From contig CANGOX010000022.1 in the NCBI GenBank assembly GCA_947455605.1, forward strand, positions 1 to 39,077: a stretch of DNA of 39,077 nucleotides. Reading direction: 5' to 3'. The translations under genes and the position numbers were made by a program. This document shows positions 32,407-39,077 of this stretch, piece after piece; within the stretch, counting starts at the first letter, position 1; the number at the start of each line of letters is the position of its first letter. This stretch comes from Chitinophagaceae bacterium. Lineage in GTDB: Bacteria > Bacteroidota > Bacteroidia > Chitinophagales > Chitinophagaceae. Under the pieces are notes generated by a model. The model did not search any database and was not told the origin of the DNA. It saw only the letters and a program-made list of their open reading frames with translations.

Positions 32407-32751
32407 ATGTTCATTTCAGATGATTTACAACAGCGGTGGTGGGTACTGGAGGCCAAATTAGTGGAGCGTTTTGGCAAAAAACCCGATCTGGAAGCCGTTT
32501 TATTCCTGATAGGGATGCAGGAAACCGGGTTTTTGCAGGAAAATATCTCAAAAGAGCAGAAACAGGACCTTATGCATGTGGCCGTTTGCAAAGTACTCAG
32601 TCAAAGTGGTTATTATCTCCTGGAAGGCCATGATCCGGATGGTTGGCCTCATTATAAACAGGTAAAAGAGCTACCCGTAATGGTATTGCCCTTGCAGGAA
32701 AACTTTATCAAAGACCATGTGTTGCTGTATTTTGAGCAACAGGGGTTTTGA
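32407..32751 (+). CDS. conserved-looking small protein, function unknown
   Basis: 114 residues from the ATG at 32407 (MFISDDLQQRWWVLEAKL); an earlier ATG at 32380 would add 9 residues and is possible. It is soluble, mixed alpha/beta, with LEAKLVERFGKKPDLEAVLFLIGMQETG, SKEQKQDLMHVAVCKVLS and DPDGWPHYKQVKELP as its clearest blocks. I have the impression that similar proteins are common in Chitinophagaceae but cannot name a family. It is divergent from serS and sits before gcvH. Confidence 0.75.
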   Translation: MFISDDLQQRWWVLEAKLVERFGKKPDLEAVLFLIGMQETGFLQENISKEQKQDLMHVAVCKVLSQSGYYLLEGHDPDGWPHYKQVKELPVMVLPLQENFIKDHVLLYFEQQGF

Positions 32752-32888
32752 CGTAATTAATAATTAAAAGCCAATAGTTAAAATTGACTTTTACTTTTAG
32801 ACTATTCACTATTATCTAACTGGTGTGGGTACAATTAATTCTGTTCAATCGATTTTTATCTAATATTTGCAATACTAAAAACTACGTT

Positions 32889-33266
32889 ATGAATTTTCCC
32901 GCAGAGCTCCGTTACACCAAAGACCACGAATGGATCCGTTTAGACGGAAATGTTGCCACTATTGGCATTACCGATTATGCACAGGATCAACTGGGTGATA
33001 TTGTGTATCTGGATATTACTGCTTTAGGCAAAACACTTGGCGGCGAAGAAGTTTTTGGAACGGTAGAGGCAGTAAAGACCGTAAGTGACCTGTTCTTACC
33101 CGTTGCAGGCACCATCACCGAACAGAATACTGTTCTGGCGCAAAAACCCGAACTGGTGAATACAGACCCTTATGGAGAAGGCTGGATCATTAAAATGACC
33201 GTAGCCGATATGGCCAGCGTTGGAGAACTTTTAAACGCTGAGGCATACACAGCCCTTGTTGGATAA
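32889..33266 (+). CDS. gcvH: glycine cleavage system H protein
   Basis: 125 residues from the ATG at 32889 ([20 protein letters not shown]); upstream frame is not conserved. The lipoyl site is K63 in [14 protein letters not shown]. The C-terminal half ([13 protein letters not shown]) is typical. GcvH carries the aminomethyl group from GcvP to GcvT. A possible promoter with an ATATTTG element lies at about 32862-32868, 20 bases before the ATG. Confidence 0.97.
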   Translation: MNFPAELRYTKDHEWIRLDGNVATIGITDYAQDQLGDIVYLDITALGKTLGGEEVFGTVEAVKTVSDLFLPVAGTITEQNTVLAQKPELVNTDPYGEGWIIKMTVADMASVGELLNAEAYTALVG

Positions 33267-33324
33267 ATCCACCGGTAGCTTTTCCCCGTATATAGTTCAA
33301 CCTTGAACCCAAGTTACCCTGCTT

Positions 33325-33867
33325 TTGGAAGTAGTTACAAAATATAGCGAACCCGAATTGGTACAACTGCTCAGGCAAAGGAGCCGTCATGTATTCAGTT
33401 ACCTGTATGATAATTATGCAGGGGCTCTGCTATCTATAATCCGGAACATAGTTACCGATGAGGAACTGGCAAACGATGTTTTGCAGGAGGTTTTTGTGAA
33501 GATCTGGAAGCAGATAGACAGCTACGACAGCAGCAAGGGGCGCTTATTTACCTGGATGCTGAATATAGCACGCAATGCTTCGATTGACACCGTGAGGAGC
33601 AAAAGCTTTCAGAACAGCCGCCAGAACCGTGAACTTACAGAAGACGTACATAATGCAGGGGGTAGCAGTGAAACCAAAACAGACCATATAGGACTGAGAA
33701 AACTGGTTCATAACCTAAAGGAGGAATACCGGGTGTTGGTTGAATTATCTTATTTTCAGGGTTATACGCAGGATGAGATAGCCAAGATGCTGAATATGCC
33801 GCTGGGAACCGTGAAAACAAGGTTACGTACCGCATTGATTCAATTAAGAGAAATTATTAAACCATAA
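33325..33867 (+). CDS. ECF sigma factor, SigK-like
   Basis: 180 residues beginning with a TTG codon; no in-frame ATG occurs before the catalytic core, so TTG is the best start. Region 2: HVFSYLYDNYAGALLSIIRN and DVLQEVFVKIWKQID; region 4: YFQGYTQDEIAKMLNMPLGT, VKTRLRTALIQLREII. Its stop is one base before the next gene, which is an RskA-type anti-sigma, so the pair is translationally coupled. The class is that of sigma factors controlled by membrane anti-sigma-K proteins. Confidence 0.93.
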   Translation: MEVVTKYSEPELVQLLRQRSRHVFSYLYDNYAGALLSIIRNIVTDEELANDVLQEVFVKIWKQIDSYDSSKGRLFTWMLNIARNASIDTVRSKSFQNSRQNRELTEDVHNAGGSSETKTDHIGLRKLVHNLKEEYRVLVELSYFQGYTQDEIAKMLNMPLGTVKTRLRTALIQLREIIKP

Positions 33868-33868
33868 A

Positions 33869-34654
33869 GTGGATATCAAGGCTTACATAGAAACCGGTGT
33901 GATTGAAAGCTATGTGCTAGGCATGGCTGATGCACAGGAAGCTGCCGAGCTTTTGCAGATGGCCCGCAAGTACCCCGAAGTACAGCAGGCTATTGATGCA
34001 TTTGAAGCATCTCTTGAGCAACAGGCATTGGCTTCTGCTGTTGCACCGCATGCACATGTAAAAGATAGTTTGTTTACCATACTGGCACCTGAATTTAAAA
34101 AAGAGGACCATAAAACCAGGTTGGTTGCTTTTGGATGGAGCCGTTATGTAGCAGCCGCTTCTGTGATCCTGCTGGTAGCAAGCGCGGCATTGAATGTGTA
34201 TTTCTATAGCCAGTTCAAATCTACGTCTACAGCCTACCAGGCATTGTTGATTGAAAAGAACAGCCTTATTGCAGACAATCAGCAAATGCAGACCAAGGCA
34301 CTTGATCTGTATAATAATATGCAGATGATGACCGATCCTTCCATGATCAAAGTATCGATGCAGGGCGTGCCCGGAAAAGAGAATAGTCTGGCTACGGTTT
34401 TCTGGGATAGTAAATCAAAAGACGTTTATCTCCTTCCCAATAAATTACCACAAGCCGCCGTAGGAAAACAATACCAGCTATGGGCCATAGTAGATGGAAA
34501 GCCCGTTGATGCCGGTGTAATGGACGCGTGTACAGGACTTTGCAAAATGAAGAATATTCCTGCCGCAGCAGCTTTCGCGATCACGCTTGAGAAAAAAGGC
34601 GGAAGCCCTACCCCAACTATTGACCAGATGTATGTACTGGGTAAAGTGGGGTAA
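33869..34654 (+). CDS. RskA-family anti-sigma factor
   Basis: 261 residues with a GTG start one base after the sigma stop. The N-terminal about 75 residues are helical (IETGVIESYVLGMADAQEA) and should hold the sigma factor. One transmembrane helix is at about 91-110 (YVAAASVILLVASAALNVYF), followed by a short coiled region and the periplasmic RskA domain (SLATVFWDSKSKDVYLL, GKQYQLWAIVDGKPVDAGVM). It likely releases the sigma factor after regulated proteolysis. Confidence 0.92.
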   Translation: MDIKAYIETGVIESYVLGMADAQEAAELLQMARKYPEVQQAIDAFEASLEQQALASAVAPHAHVKDSLFTILAPEFKKEDHKTRLVAFGWSRYVAAASVILLVASAALNVYFYSQFKSTSTAYQALLIEKNSLIADNQQMQTKALDLYNNMQMMTDPSMIKVSMQGVPGKENSLATVFWDSKSKDVYLLPNKLPQAAVGKQYQLWAIVDGKPVDAGVMDACTGLCKMKNIPAAAAFAITLEKKGGSPTPTIDQMYVLGKVG

Positions 34655-34715
34655 AGAATGAATCATCTTTTTTCTCAGATTACAAATATCTTCGGCCCTT
34701 ACTGAATACATCACT

Positions 34716-35096
34716 TTGAGATTCAAACAGTTTATCCCTGCTATCATCTGGTTTATCATCAGCCTCTTTTTGCTTTGCCTCCCCGGTTCCGCCATACCCA
34801 AATACCCCTGGCTGGCATTGATCCATGCAGATAAATGGATACATATTGCGCTTTTCGGAATCCTTTGCTTTCTATTTTCTTACCCTTTCAGAAAGTTTTC
34901 TTTTCCGGATCAGGAAAAGAAACAATGGTTTTTATTCATCACCCTGTTGGGAATCGTGTATGGAACGATCATGGAATTTGTGCAGGATCATTGGATCCCC
35001 AACCGCTCTTTTGAGTTGATGGATATTGCCGCCGACAGCACAGGATGTGCCTTGTCTCTCTTCTATAGTTTTCGAAAATTTTTGCGGAGGAGGTAG
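34716..35096 (+). CDS. VanZ-like membrane protein
   Basis: 126 residues with a TTG start (no other start gives the first helix). Four hydrophobic helices: about 6-23, 43-58, 69-85 and 100-118. The VanZ-type conserved pieces are HADKWIHIALFGILCFLFSY and GIVYGTIMEFVQDHW with DIAADSTGC. The family's function is unclear; it is named for a teicoplanin-resistance gene. It follows the anti-sigma gene by 61 bases and ends 2 bases before the terminator of the candidate small RNA on the other strand. Confidence 0.85.
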   Translation: MRFKQFIPAIIWFIISLFLLCLPGSAIPKYPWLALIHADKWIHIALFGILCFLFSYPFRKFSFPDQEKKQWFLFITLLGIVYGTIMEFVQDHWIPNRSFELMDIAADSTGCALSLFYSFRKFLRRR

Positions 35097-35097
35097 T

Positions 35098-35290
35098 AAA
35101 AAAATTGGTCCCGATGGAAATCGGGACCGCAACCAAAACTAACTGCTTATGAGAAAATTGTAAGAGACTTTCGTGTTTATATTATCTATTAACGCAAACC
35201 CTGTGCCATCAGTTTCATCCTTTCTGTTAAACCTTTCCAAATACCTTTTATTCCTTTCTAAATAGATACCGTGCCTTGTTTCTGCGTTGC
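35098..35290 (-). ncRNA. candidate structured small RNA with pseudoknot and terminator
   Basis: A roughly 190-nt minus-strand transcript is proposed. Upstream, the minus strand has TTGAC (about 35327) and GATCTTTG (35297-35304), a partial match to TAnnTTTG, though the spacer of 24 is long. The 3' end is a perfect terminator: GGTCCCGAT-TTCC-ATCGGGACC (35107-35128), then AA and T7. Inside, AACGCA (35283-35288) can pair with TGCGTT (35191-35196), and TATCTATT (35261-35268) with AATAGATA (35183-35190). The two stems interleave and abut with no gap, giving an H-type pseudoknot; its 64-base loop has four AAGG copies. GCAAC/GTTGC can close the ends. No conserved protein is encoded; a 9-codon ORF (35218-35189) lies inside. 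Size is like 6S RNA, but I cannot assign a family. Confidence 0.45.
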
Positions 35291-35358
35291 CTGATGCAAA
35301 GATCTTTTTAATAGATAGAATAAAATGTCAAGGGTTTAATAAGAATCTGTTAAAGCCG

Positions 35359-36063
35359 TTAATGACAGGGAACCACGTTCTCAAAGGAGCCTGGAATGAA
35401 GGGACTGACATAAGGAATATTCAGGCTGAGTCCCCTGAGTATGAGCAAAATACCCATAATAAACAAAACATAAGGGCCGGCTTTTTTGATGGTATTCCGC
35501 GCCTGGAGGCTGATCATGGAACCAAAGAAACTCAACGCAAACATGGCTGGAAAAGTGCCTGCTCCAAATGCTGCCATAAATACCACACCGCCTGCCACAT
35601 TGCCTGCTGCCATAGCACCGGTTATGGCAAAATACACCATCCCACAGGGAAGTAAGCCATTGGCTGCACCCAATACAAGCAAGCCATACAGCTTTTTCTG
35701 CTGCATGTAACGGCTGATGAAATGCTGCAGTTTACGGGTGGGCTGACGGATCCATTTTTCGGGAAACAGTTTTATGTTGAAAACCGATTGAAAAAGGATC
35801 AATAAGAGTAAGCTACCCAGGCCAATGGAAAAAGCTTTTTGAAAACCACCAAGGTATACCTGTCTGCCTACAAACCCAAAGAGTAAACCCAGCAGCGAAT
35901 ACATGGTAATGCGACCGATATTGTATAAAAAAATACCCAGGGTTTTTTGCTGAGGGGGAAGATAATGAACCGGTAAGGATAAAGCAATAGGTCCACACAT
36001 ACCTACACAGTGCAAACTACTTACTGCACCCAGTAAACAACCGGTAAGAATGAGTTGAAACAT
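35359..36063 (-). CDS. sulfite exporter TauE/SafE (DsbD_2-like) membrane protein of the cbb3 cluster
   Basis: 234 residues with about six transmembrane helices. The first contains SSLHCVGMCGPIALSLP, a CxxxC motif typical of the membrane proteins that follow CcoG/FixH in cbb3 clusters; later helices include GAANGLLPCGMVYFAITGAM. These proteins are thought to help move copper or heme or assemble the oxidase. It starts 4 bases after the FixH stop, so it is translated with it. Name in databases is inconsistent; role is inferred from position. Confidence 0.85.
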   Translation of the reverse strand: MFQLILTGCLLGAVSSLHCVGMCGPIALSLPVHYLPPQQKTLGIFLYNIGRITMYSLLGLLFGFVGRQVYLGGFQKAFSIGLGSLLLLILFQSVFNIKLFPEKWIRQPTRKLQHFISRYMQQKKLYGLLVLGAANGLLPCGMVYFAITGAMAAGNVAGGVVFMAAFGAGTFPAMFALSFFGSMISLQARNTIKKAGPYVLFIMGILLILRGLSLNIPYVSPFIPGSFENVVPCH

Positions 36064-36067
36064 TCGC

Positions 36068-36502
36068 TTAGTTTACGGTCAGGTTTTTTTCGCTGTAATA
36101 ATTACTGCCGCCTGATTTGTAAGTAAGCTTGAGTTGATAATTTCCTTTTGCAAGTTTGTTCTTGGCAATTAGTTGGCGGCCATCTTCATCTACCTGTAAG
36201 GGGATCTTTCTGTCTTTACTGGCATCACTTCCGCAGTAAAGCCATATCTCGCCTTCTGTTTTAATGCCTTTCATTTCTTTGGGGAGCTCTAGTACCAGCT
36301 GCGTCTCATCCTGGTTCACAGAAATATTACTGATTGTGTTTGCATTATTTACCCCGTCAATTTTATCCTGGTAACGCAATTCATCTTTGTAATAATCTGT
36401 ACTCACCAATTCATATTTCGTGTTTACGGCTTTGTACACAAGGGTGGCCATTAATCCGGCAAACACAAGAAATACGATCACTAATTTATTACCCCAGTTC
36501 AT
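36068..36502 (-). CDS. fixH: FixH-family cbb3 oxidase assembly protein
   Basis: 144 residues with one N-terminal transmembrane helix (KLVIVFLVFAGLMATLVY) and a periplasmic beta-sandwich-like domain (KYELVSTDYYKDELRYQDK, LPKEMKGIKTEG, LAKGNYQLKLTYKSGG). This matches FixH in length and layout. FixH/CcoH proteins help assemble cbb3-type cytochrome c oxidase. It follows CcoG by 27 bases. Confidence 0.9.
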   Translation of the reverse strand: MNWGNKLVIVFLVFAGLMATLVYKAVNTKYELVSTDYYKDELRYQDKIDGVNNANTISNISVNQDETQLVLELPKEMKGIKTEGEIWLYCGSDASKDRKIPLQVDEDGRQLIAKNKLAKGNYQLKLTYKSGGSNYYSEKNLTVN

Positions 36503-36529
36503 AAAAAAAAGTTTAATGGTTAATACTAA

Positions 36530-37942
36530 TTAATTGGCCGGCCCCAGAAAATTGGTCTTCATAGAAGCCACCAGTTGATTATCACTATACAAACTCATCC
36601 TGATCTCAGTTTTGCGGCTATGTATCCTTGTTTTAGGAAGTACCACAAAAAACTCACCTGAACCCTGCCCCTCTTTCACTACTGAAATATACGGTTTACC
36701 GATCACTTCTACCTTACCGTTCCCGTCGTCCAGTTTTATATACAAATGGTGGTCTCTTACTGTTTTATTGATCAGCTTAATATTGTACAGATTAGACAGG
36801 CTGTCTGTACCACGTTCCTGGTATAAAATACCTGCTGTACGCATGATAGTGGCATCAATATCTTTTCTCGACATCAGCAAAACACTTAAAACACAAAGCA
36901 CCAGTGCACATAAGCCTGTATAAAATTTCATACGGGTAGTATAGCGCAAAGGCTCACCATCGGCAATGGAATTCTCTGAAGCGTAGCGGATCAACCCGCG
37001 TGGCCGCTCGAGTGAATCCATGATATTGTTACAGGCATCTATACAGGCTGTACAACCCACACATTCCATCTGCACCCCGTTTCTGATATCAATACCCGTT
37101 GGACAAACCCTTACACAATGATGGCAATCTATACAATCGCCCAGAGGTTTTTCTTCACCTTTTTTGGCAATACCGCGAGGTTCACCCCTTTTGTAATCGT
37201 AGGCAACGATCATGGAGTTCTTATCAAGCAGTACACTTTGTAAACGTCCATAAGGGCAAACCACTGTGCATGCCTGCTCTCTGAAAAAAGCATACACAGC
37301 ATAGAATACGGCGCTGAAAATAAGCAGGGAACTGAATCCTACAATATGTTCCGTAACCGGTTCTACAATGATCTTCTCCAGTTCTTTGATCCCGATAATA
37401 TAGGCAAGGAAAAAATTGGCGATGATAAAGGAAAGGAGGAAGAACAGAATATGCTTCAACGCTACTTTTCTGAGTTTGGCACCAGACCAGGGCGCATTCT
37501 TTAATTGTCTTTGCGCCGGCGCATCGCCCAGTACCCAGAATTCTACTTTACGGAACATCATTTCCATAAAATTGGTCTGGGGGCAGGCCCATCCGCAGAA
37601 CAAACGGCCAAAAGCTGCGGTAAACAGGATGATGAAGAATACAAAAGTGATCATCGTTATCCCGAAAATGAAAAAATCCTGCGGCCAGAAAGCTTTGCTG
37701 AACAAAATGAATTTACCGGCAGGCAGGTTAAATAAAAATAAAGGCCTGCCATCTATATAGATAAATGGCAGACCAAAGAATATAATAAAATAAAGTACAC
37801 TTAACCAGGTTCTGATATTGGTGAACCTGCCGTGAGGTTTATAAGCGAATATCCATTTACGATGTCCTGATTCATCAACTGTAGCAATCCTGTCACGAAA
37901 ATTCTCTGTCAGCGGTTCATTGATATGCTTGATCTCACTCAT
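36530..37942 (-). CDS. ccoG: cbb3 oxidase accessory ferredoxin-like protein CcoG
   Basis: 470 residues. Transmembrane helices in the first 220 residues, with CGWACP (C116, C120) and CTVVCP (C225, C229). Two 4Fe-4S clusters are bound by C270, C273, C276, C280 (CIDCHHCVRVC) and C294, C297, C300, C304 (CVGCTACIDAC). The C-terminal periplasmic domain is Ig-like. CcoG reduces Cu(II) for assembly of the cbb3 copper site. It starts 2 bases after the stop of CcoP, so it is in the same operon. Confidence 0.95.
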   Translation of the reverse strand: MSEIKHINEPLTENFRDRIATVDESGHRKWIFAYKPHGRFTNIRTWLSVLYFIIFFGLPFIYIDGRPLFLFNLPAGKFILFSKAFWPQDFFIFGITMITFVFFIILFTAAFGRLFCGWACPQTNFMEMMFRKVEFWVLGDAPAQRQLKNAPWSGAKLRKVALKHILFFLLSFIIANFFLAYIIGIKELEKIIVEPVTEHIVGFSSLLIFSAVFYAVYAFFREQACTVVCPYGRLQSVLLDKNSMIVAYDYKRGEPRGIAKKGEEKPLGDCIDCHHCVRVCPTGIDIRNGVQMECVGCTACIDACNNIMDSLERPRGLIRYASENSIADGEPLRYTTRMKFYTGLCALVLCVLSVLLMSRKDIDATIMRTAGILYQERGTDSLSNLYNIKLINKTVRDHHLYIKLDDGNGKVEVIGKPYISVVKEGQGSGEFFVVLPKTRIHSRKTEIRMSLYSDNQLVASMKTNFLGPAN

Positions 37943-37944
37943 CG

Positions 37945-39077
37945 TTATTTTTTCATGCTGGTATCAGGTTTTGTAGCTGTACCAGCTGTTTTTGCCGTAT
38001 CTGCGGCAGCAGCCGCGGGAGCCGCGGTTTCTTCATAGATCACACCTTGGGGTTCTTTTGCTTTGGCAGGCTTGGTTCCCTGCAATGATTTTACAAAGCT
38101 TGCCAGTTGGGCAATCTGCACTGGCGAATAATCATCTTTCCAGCTCTTCATTCCTTTTTCAGGCCAGCCATATTTGATGGTCTTGAAAATATCTTTGATT
38201 CCCCCGCCATGTATCCAGTACTGATCAGTAAGATTAGGGCCAACTGATCCACCACCATCTGCCAGATGGCAAGCCATACAGATCGTTGTAAAGATCTTCT
38301 TGCCTGCATCCAGATTAGCTGCATCTGTTAAATAAGTAACGTTGGTCTCATCCACTTTATTGGCTGCTTTTTTCAGGTACTCTTCTTTGGCAGCAGCCGC
38401 TTCATTCATCGAGATCGTATATTCTTCTTTACTCAAAGGTGCTGAATGAGCAACGTGGAAACGGTAGAGATAGATAACGGCAAACAGTATACAAAGGTAA
38501 AATCCATATAACCACCAAGGTGGTAAACGGTTATCCAGTTCGCGGATACCATCATAATCATGGCCAAGGTCAATATTGGCTTCTTCCTGAACAGGACGCA
38601 TGCTGTTCACTTTCTCCCACCACCATTTACCCAGGTCGAATGATTTCGCGTGTTTGGCTTCAATGCCGGATACAGCTACTTCTTTTGCCAATATTCTTTT
38701 CAGGTTGTATAACAGTCCAATAATAAGGATCAGTTCAATCCCGATCACTGAGATCAGTGTATAGAAGGAAGTGGCAGATAATCCACCAAACTCCACCGCA
38801 GAAGAAACGGCCGGAGCCGCAGCTGCCGCAGCAGGTGCATCAGCAGCAAAAACGGCTGAACCTGCCAAACATAAAAATAATACAGACAGTACTTTTACGC
38901 CATCGCCCAACGTACCGTTCTTTTTGGCTTCTTTGTAGCTTTGCGTATAAATTTCTGCAGCACCGATCAATACATTGGCGAGCAGAACGATCACAAGCAA
39001 AAGAGCGGCAATGATCACTACCAGCATCTGTGCCAGGGTATTTGACATTTCTGATGGTACCGGCGGGCCGGCTGCAA
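37945..39077 (-). CDS. ccoP: cbb3-type cytochrome c oxidase subunit CcoP, 5'-truncated
   Basis: The frame is open to the right edge; residues just before the first ATG at 39048 read AAGPPVPSE, like a linker after a signal peptide, so the true start is probably outside the window. Membrane helices occur near 7-30, 52-68, 95-115 and 178-196 (numbered from 39048). The FixP N-terminal segment LDNRLPPWWLYGFYLCILFA is at 171-190. One cytochrome c domain follows with CMACH (C257, C260, H261) and axial Met M300 in PEKGMKSW. Only one CxxCH is present, whereas classical CcoP has two. The C-terminus is Ala/Thr-rich. It feeds electrons to the CcoN subunit, which should lie upstream. Confidence 0.9.
   Translation of the reverse strand, partial: AAGPPVPSEMSNTLAQMLVVIIAALLLVIVLLANVLIGAAEIYTQSYKEAKKNGTLGDGVKVLSVLFLCLAGSAVFAADAPAAAAAAPAVSSAVEFGGLSATSFYTLISVIGIELILIIGLLYNLKRILAKEVAVSGIEAKHAKSFDLGKWWWEKVNSMRPVQEEANIDLGHDYDGIRELDNRLPPWWLYGFYLCILFAVIYLYRFHVAHSAPLSKEEYTISMNEAAAAKEEYLKKAANKVDETNVTYLTDAANLDAGKKIFTTICMACHLADGGGSVGPNLTDQYWIHGGGIKDIFKTIKYGWPEKGMKSWKDDYSPVQIAQLASFVKSLQGTKPAKAKEPQGVIYEETAAPAAAAADTAKTAGTATKPDTSMKK

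Noticed and set aside
35147..35161. Plus-strand ATGAGAAAATTG followed by TAA, resembling the beginning of SusC-like genes
   Set aside because: Stops after four codons and nothing similar to a TonB receptor follows; the terminator orientation favours a minus-strand RNA.
35098..35290. Candidate RNA as tmRNA, RNase P RNA or SRP RNA
   Set aside because: No tRNA-like ends or tag ORF of the tmRNA type, no conserved RNase P core, no SRP GGAA-loop helix; length also differs.
35287..35655. 122-residue plus-strand frame over the SafE-type gene end
   Set aside because: Mostly antisense to a membrane protein and starts in the promoter-like part of the candidate RNA; no domain visible.

Overview
The window looks like chromosomal DNA of a Bacteroidota bacterium, most likely of the Chitinophagaceae type. 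Reasons: several starts are preceded by the Bacteroidota -7 box (TAnnTTTG) rather than a sigma70 promoter; the products are family-typical (cbb3 oxidase accessory genes, PadR plus PspC membrane protein, SWIM/SNF2 helicase, futalosine-pathway MqnC, PepSY transmembrane protein, ECF sigma/anti-sigma pairs, outer-membrane beta-barrels); and spacers are filled with long imperfect palindromes of a style common in that phylum. I see no tRNA or rRNA gene, CRISPR array, insertion sequence or prophage. Genus assignment is inference.

Layout. 1-2.5 kb: end of a PepSY membrane protein, a YHS-domain lipoprotein, a small secreted helical protein, a terminator, and a small orphan. 2.5-7.9 kb (minus): large SNF2 helicase, ComB-like phosphatase, short SSB. 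8-12.5 kb (plus): beta-barrel protein, M1 aminopeptidase, secreted amidohydrolase, small zinc-ribbon protein. 12.5-17.9 kb (minus): RlpA-like lipoprotein, gcvT, a small membrane-anchored protein, a PspC protein with its PadR regulator, and a small conserved-looking protein. 18.2-21.6 kb (plus): a complete arsenic operon arsR-arsM-arsN-acr3-arsC with two matching ArsR-like operators. 21.6-25.9 kb (minus): a phage-holin-family membrane protein, an M16 peptidase pair (one catalytic, one not), and an aspartyl protease with a PDZ domain. 26-31 kb (plus): mqnC, a small membrane peptide, an ECF sigma / membrane partner / beta-barrel operon, and an L,D-transpeptidase. 31-32.3 kb (minus): serS. 32.4-35.1 kb (plus): a small conserved protein, gcvH, a SigK-like sigma with RskA-like anti-sigma, and a VanZ-like protein. 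35.1-39 kb (minus): a candidate structured small RNA, then the cbb3 assembly cluster (SafE-type membrane protein, FixH, CcoG, CcoP), with CcoP running off the right edge.

How genes work together. The arsenic operon senses As(III) (ArsR), reduces arsenate (ArsC), exports arsenite (Acr3), methylates it (ArsM) and probably N-acetylates an organoarsenical antibiotic such as arsinothricin (ArsN-type GNAT). The CcoP/CcoG/FixH/SafE cluster builds and serves a high-affinity oxidase, and MqnC helps make the menaquinone that feeds respiration. GcvT and GcvH belong to the glycine cleavage system but lie 19 kb apart.

The least explained item is a minus-strand segment (about 35098-35290) between the VanZ-like gene and the cbb3 cluster. 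It has a promoter-like upstream sequence, a possible H-type pseudoknot with two directly abutting stems, four AAGG repeats in its long loop, and a perfect intrinsic terminator with a T7 tract. The second theme is the number of different palindrome families sitting at gene ends, two of them bracketing arsM and one supplying a gene's stop codon.
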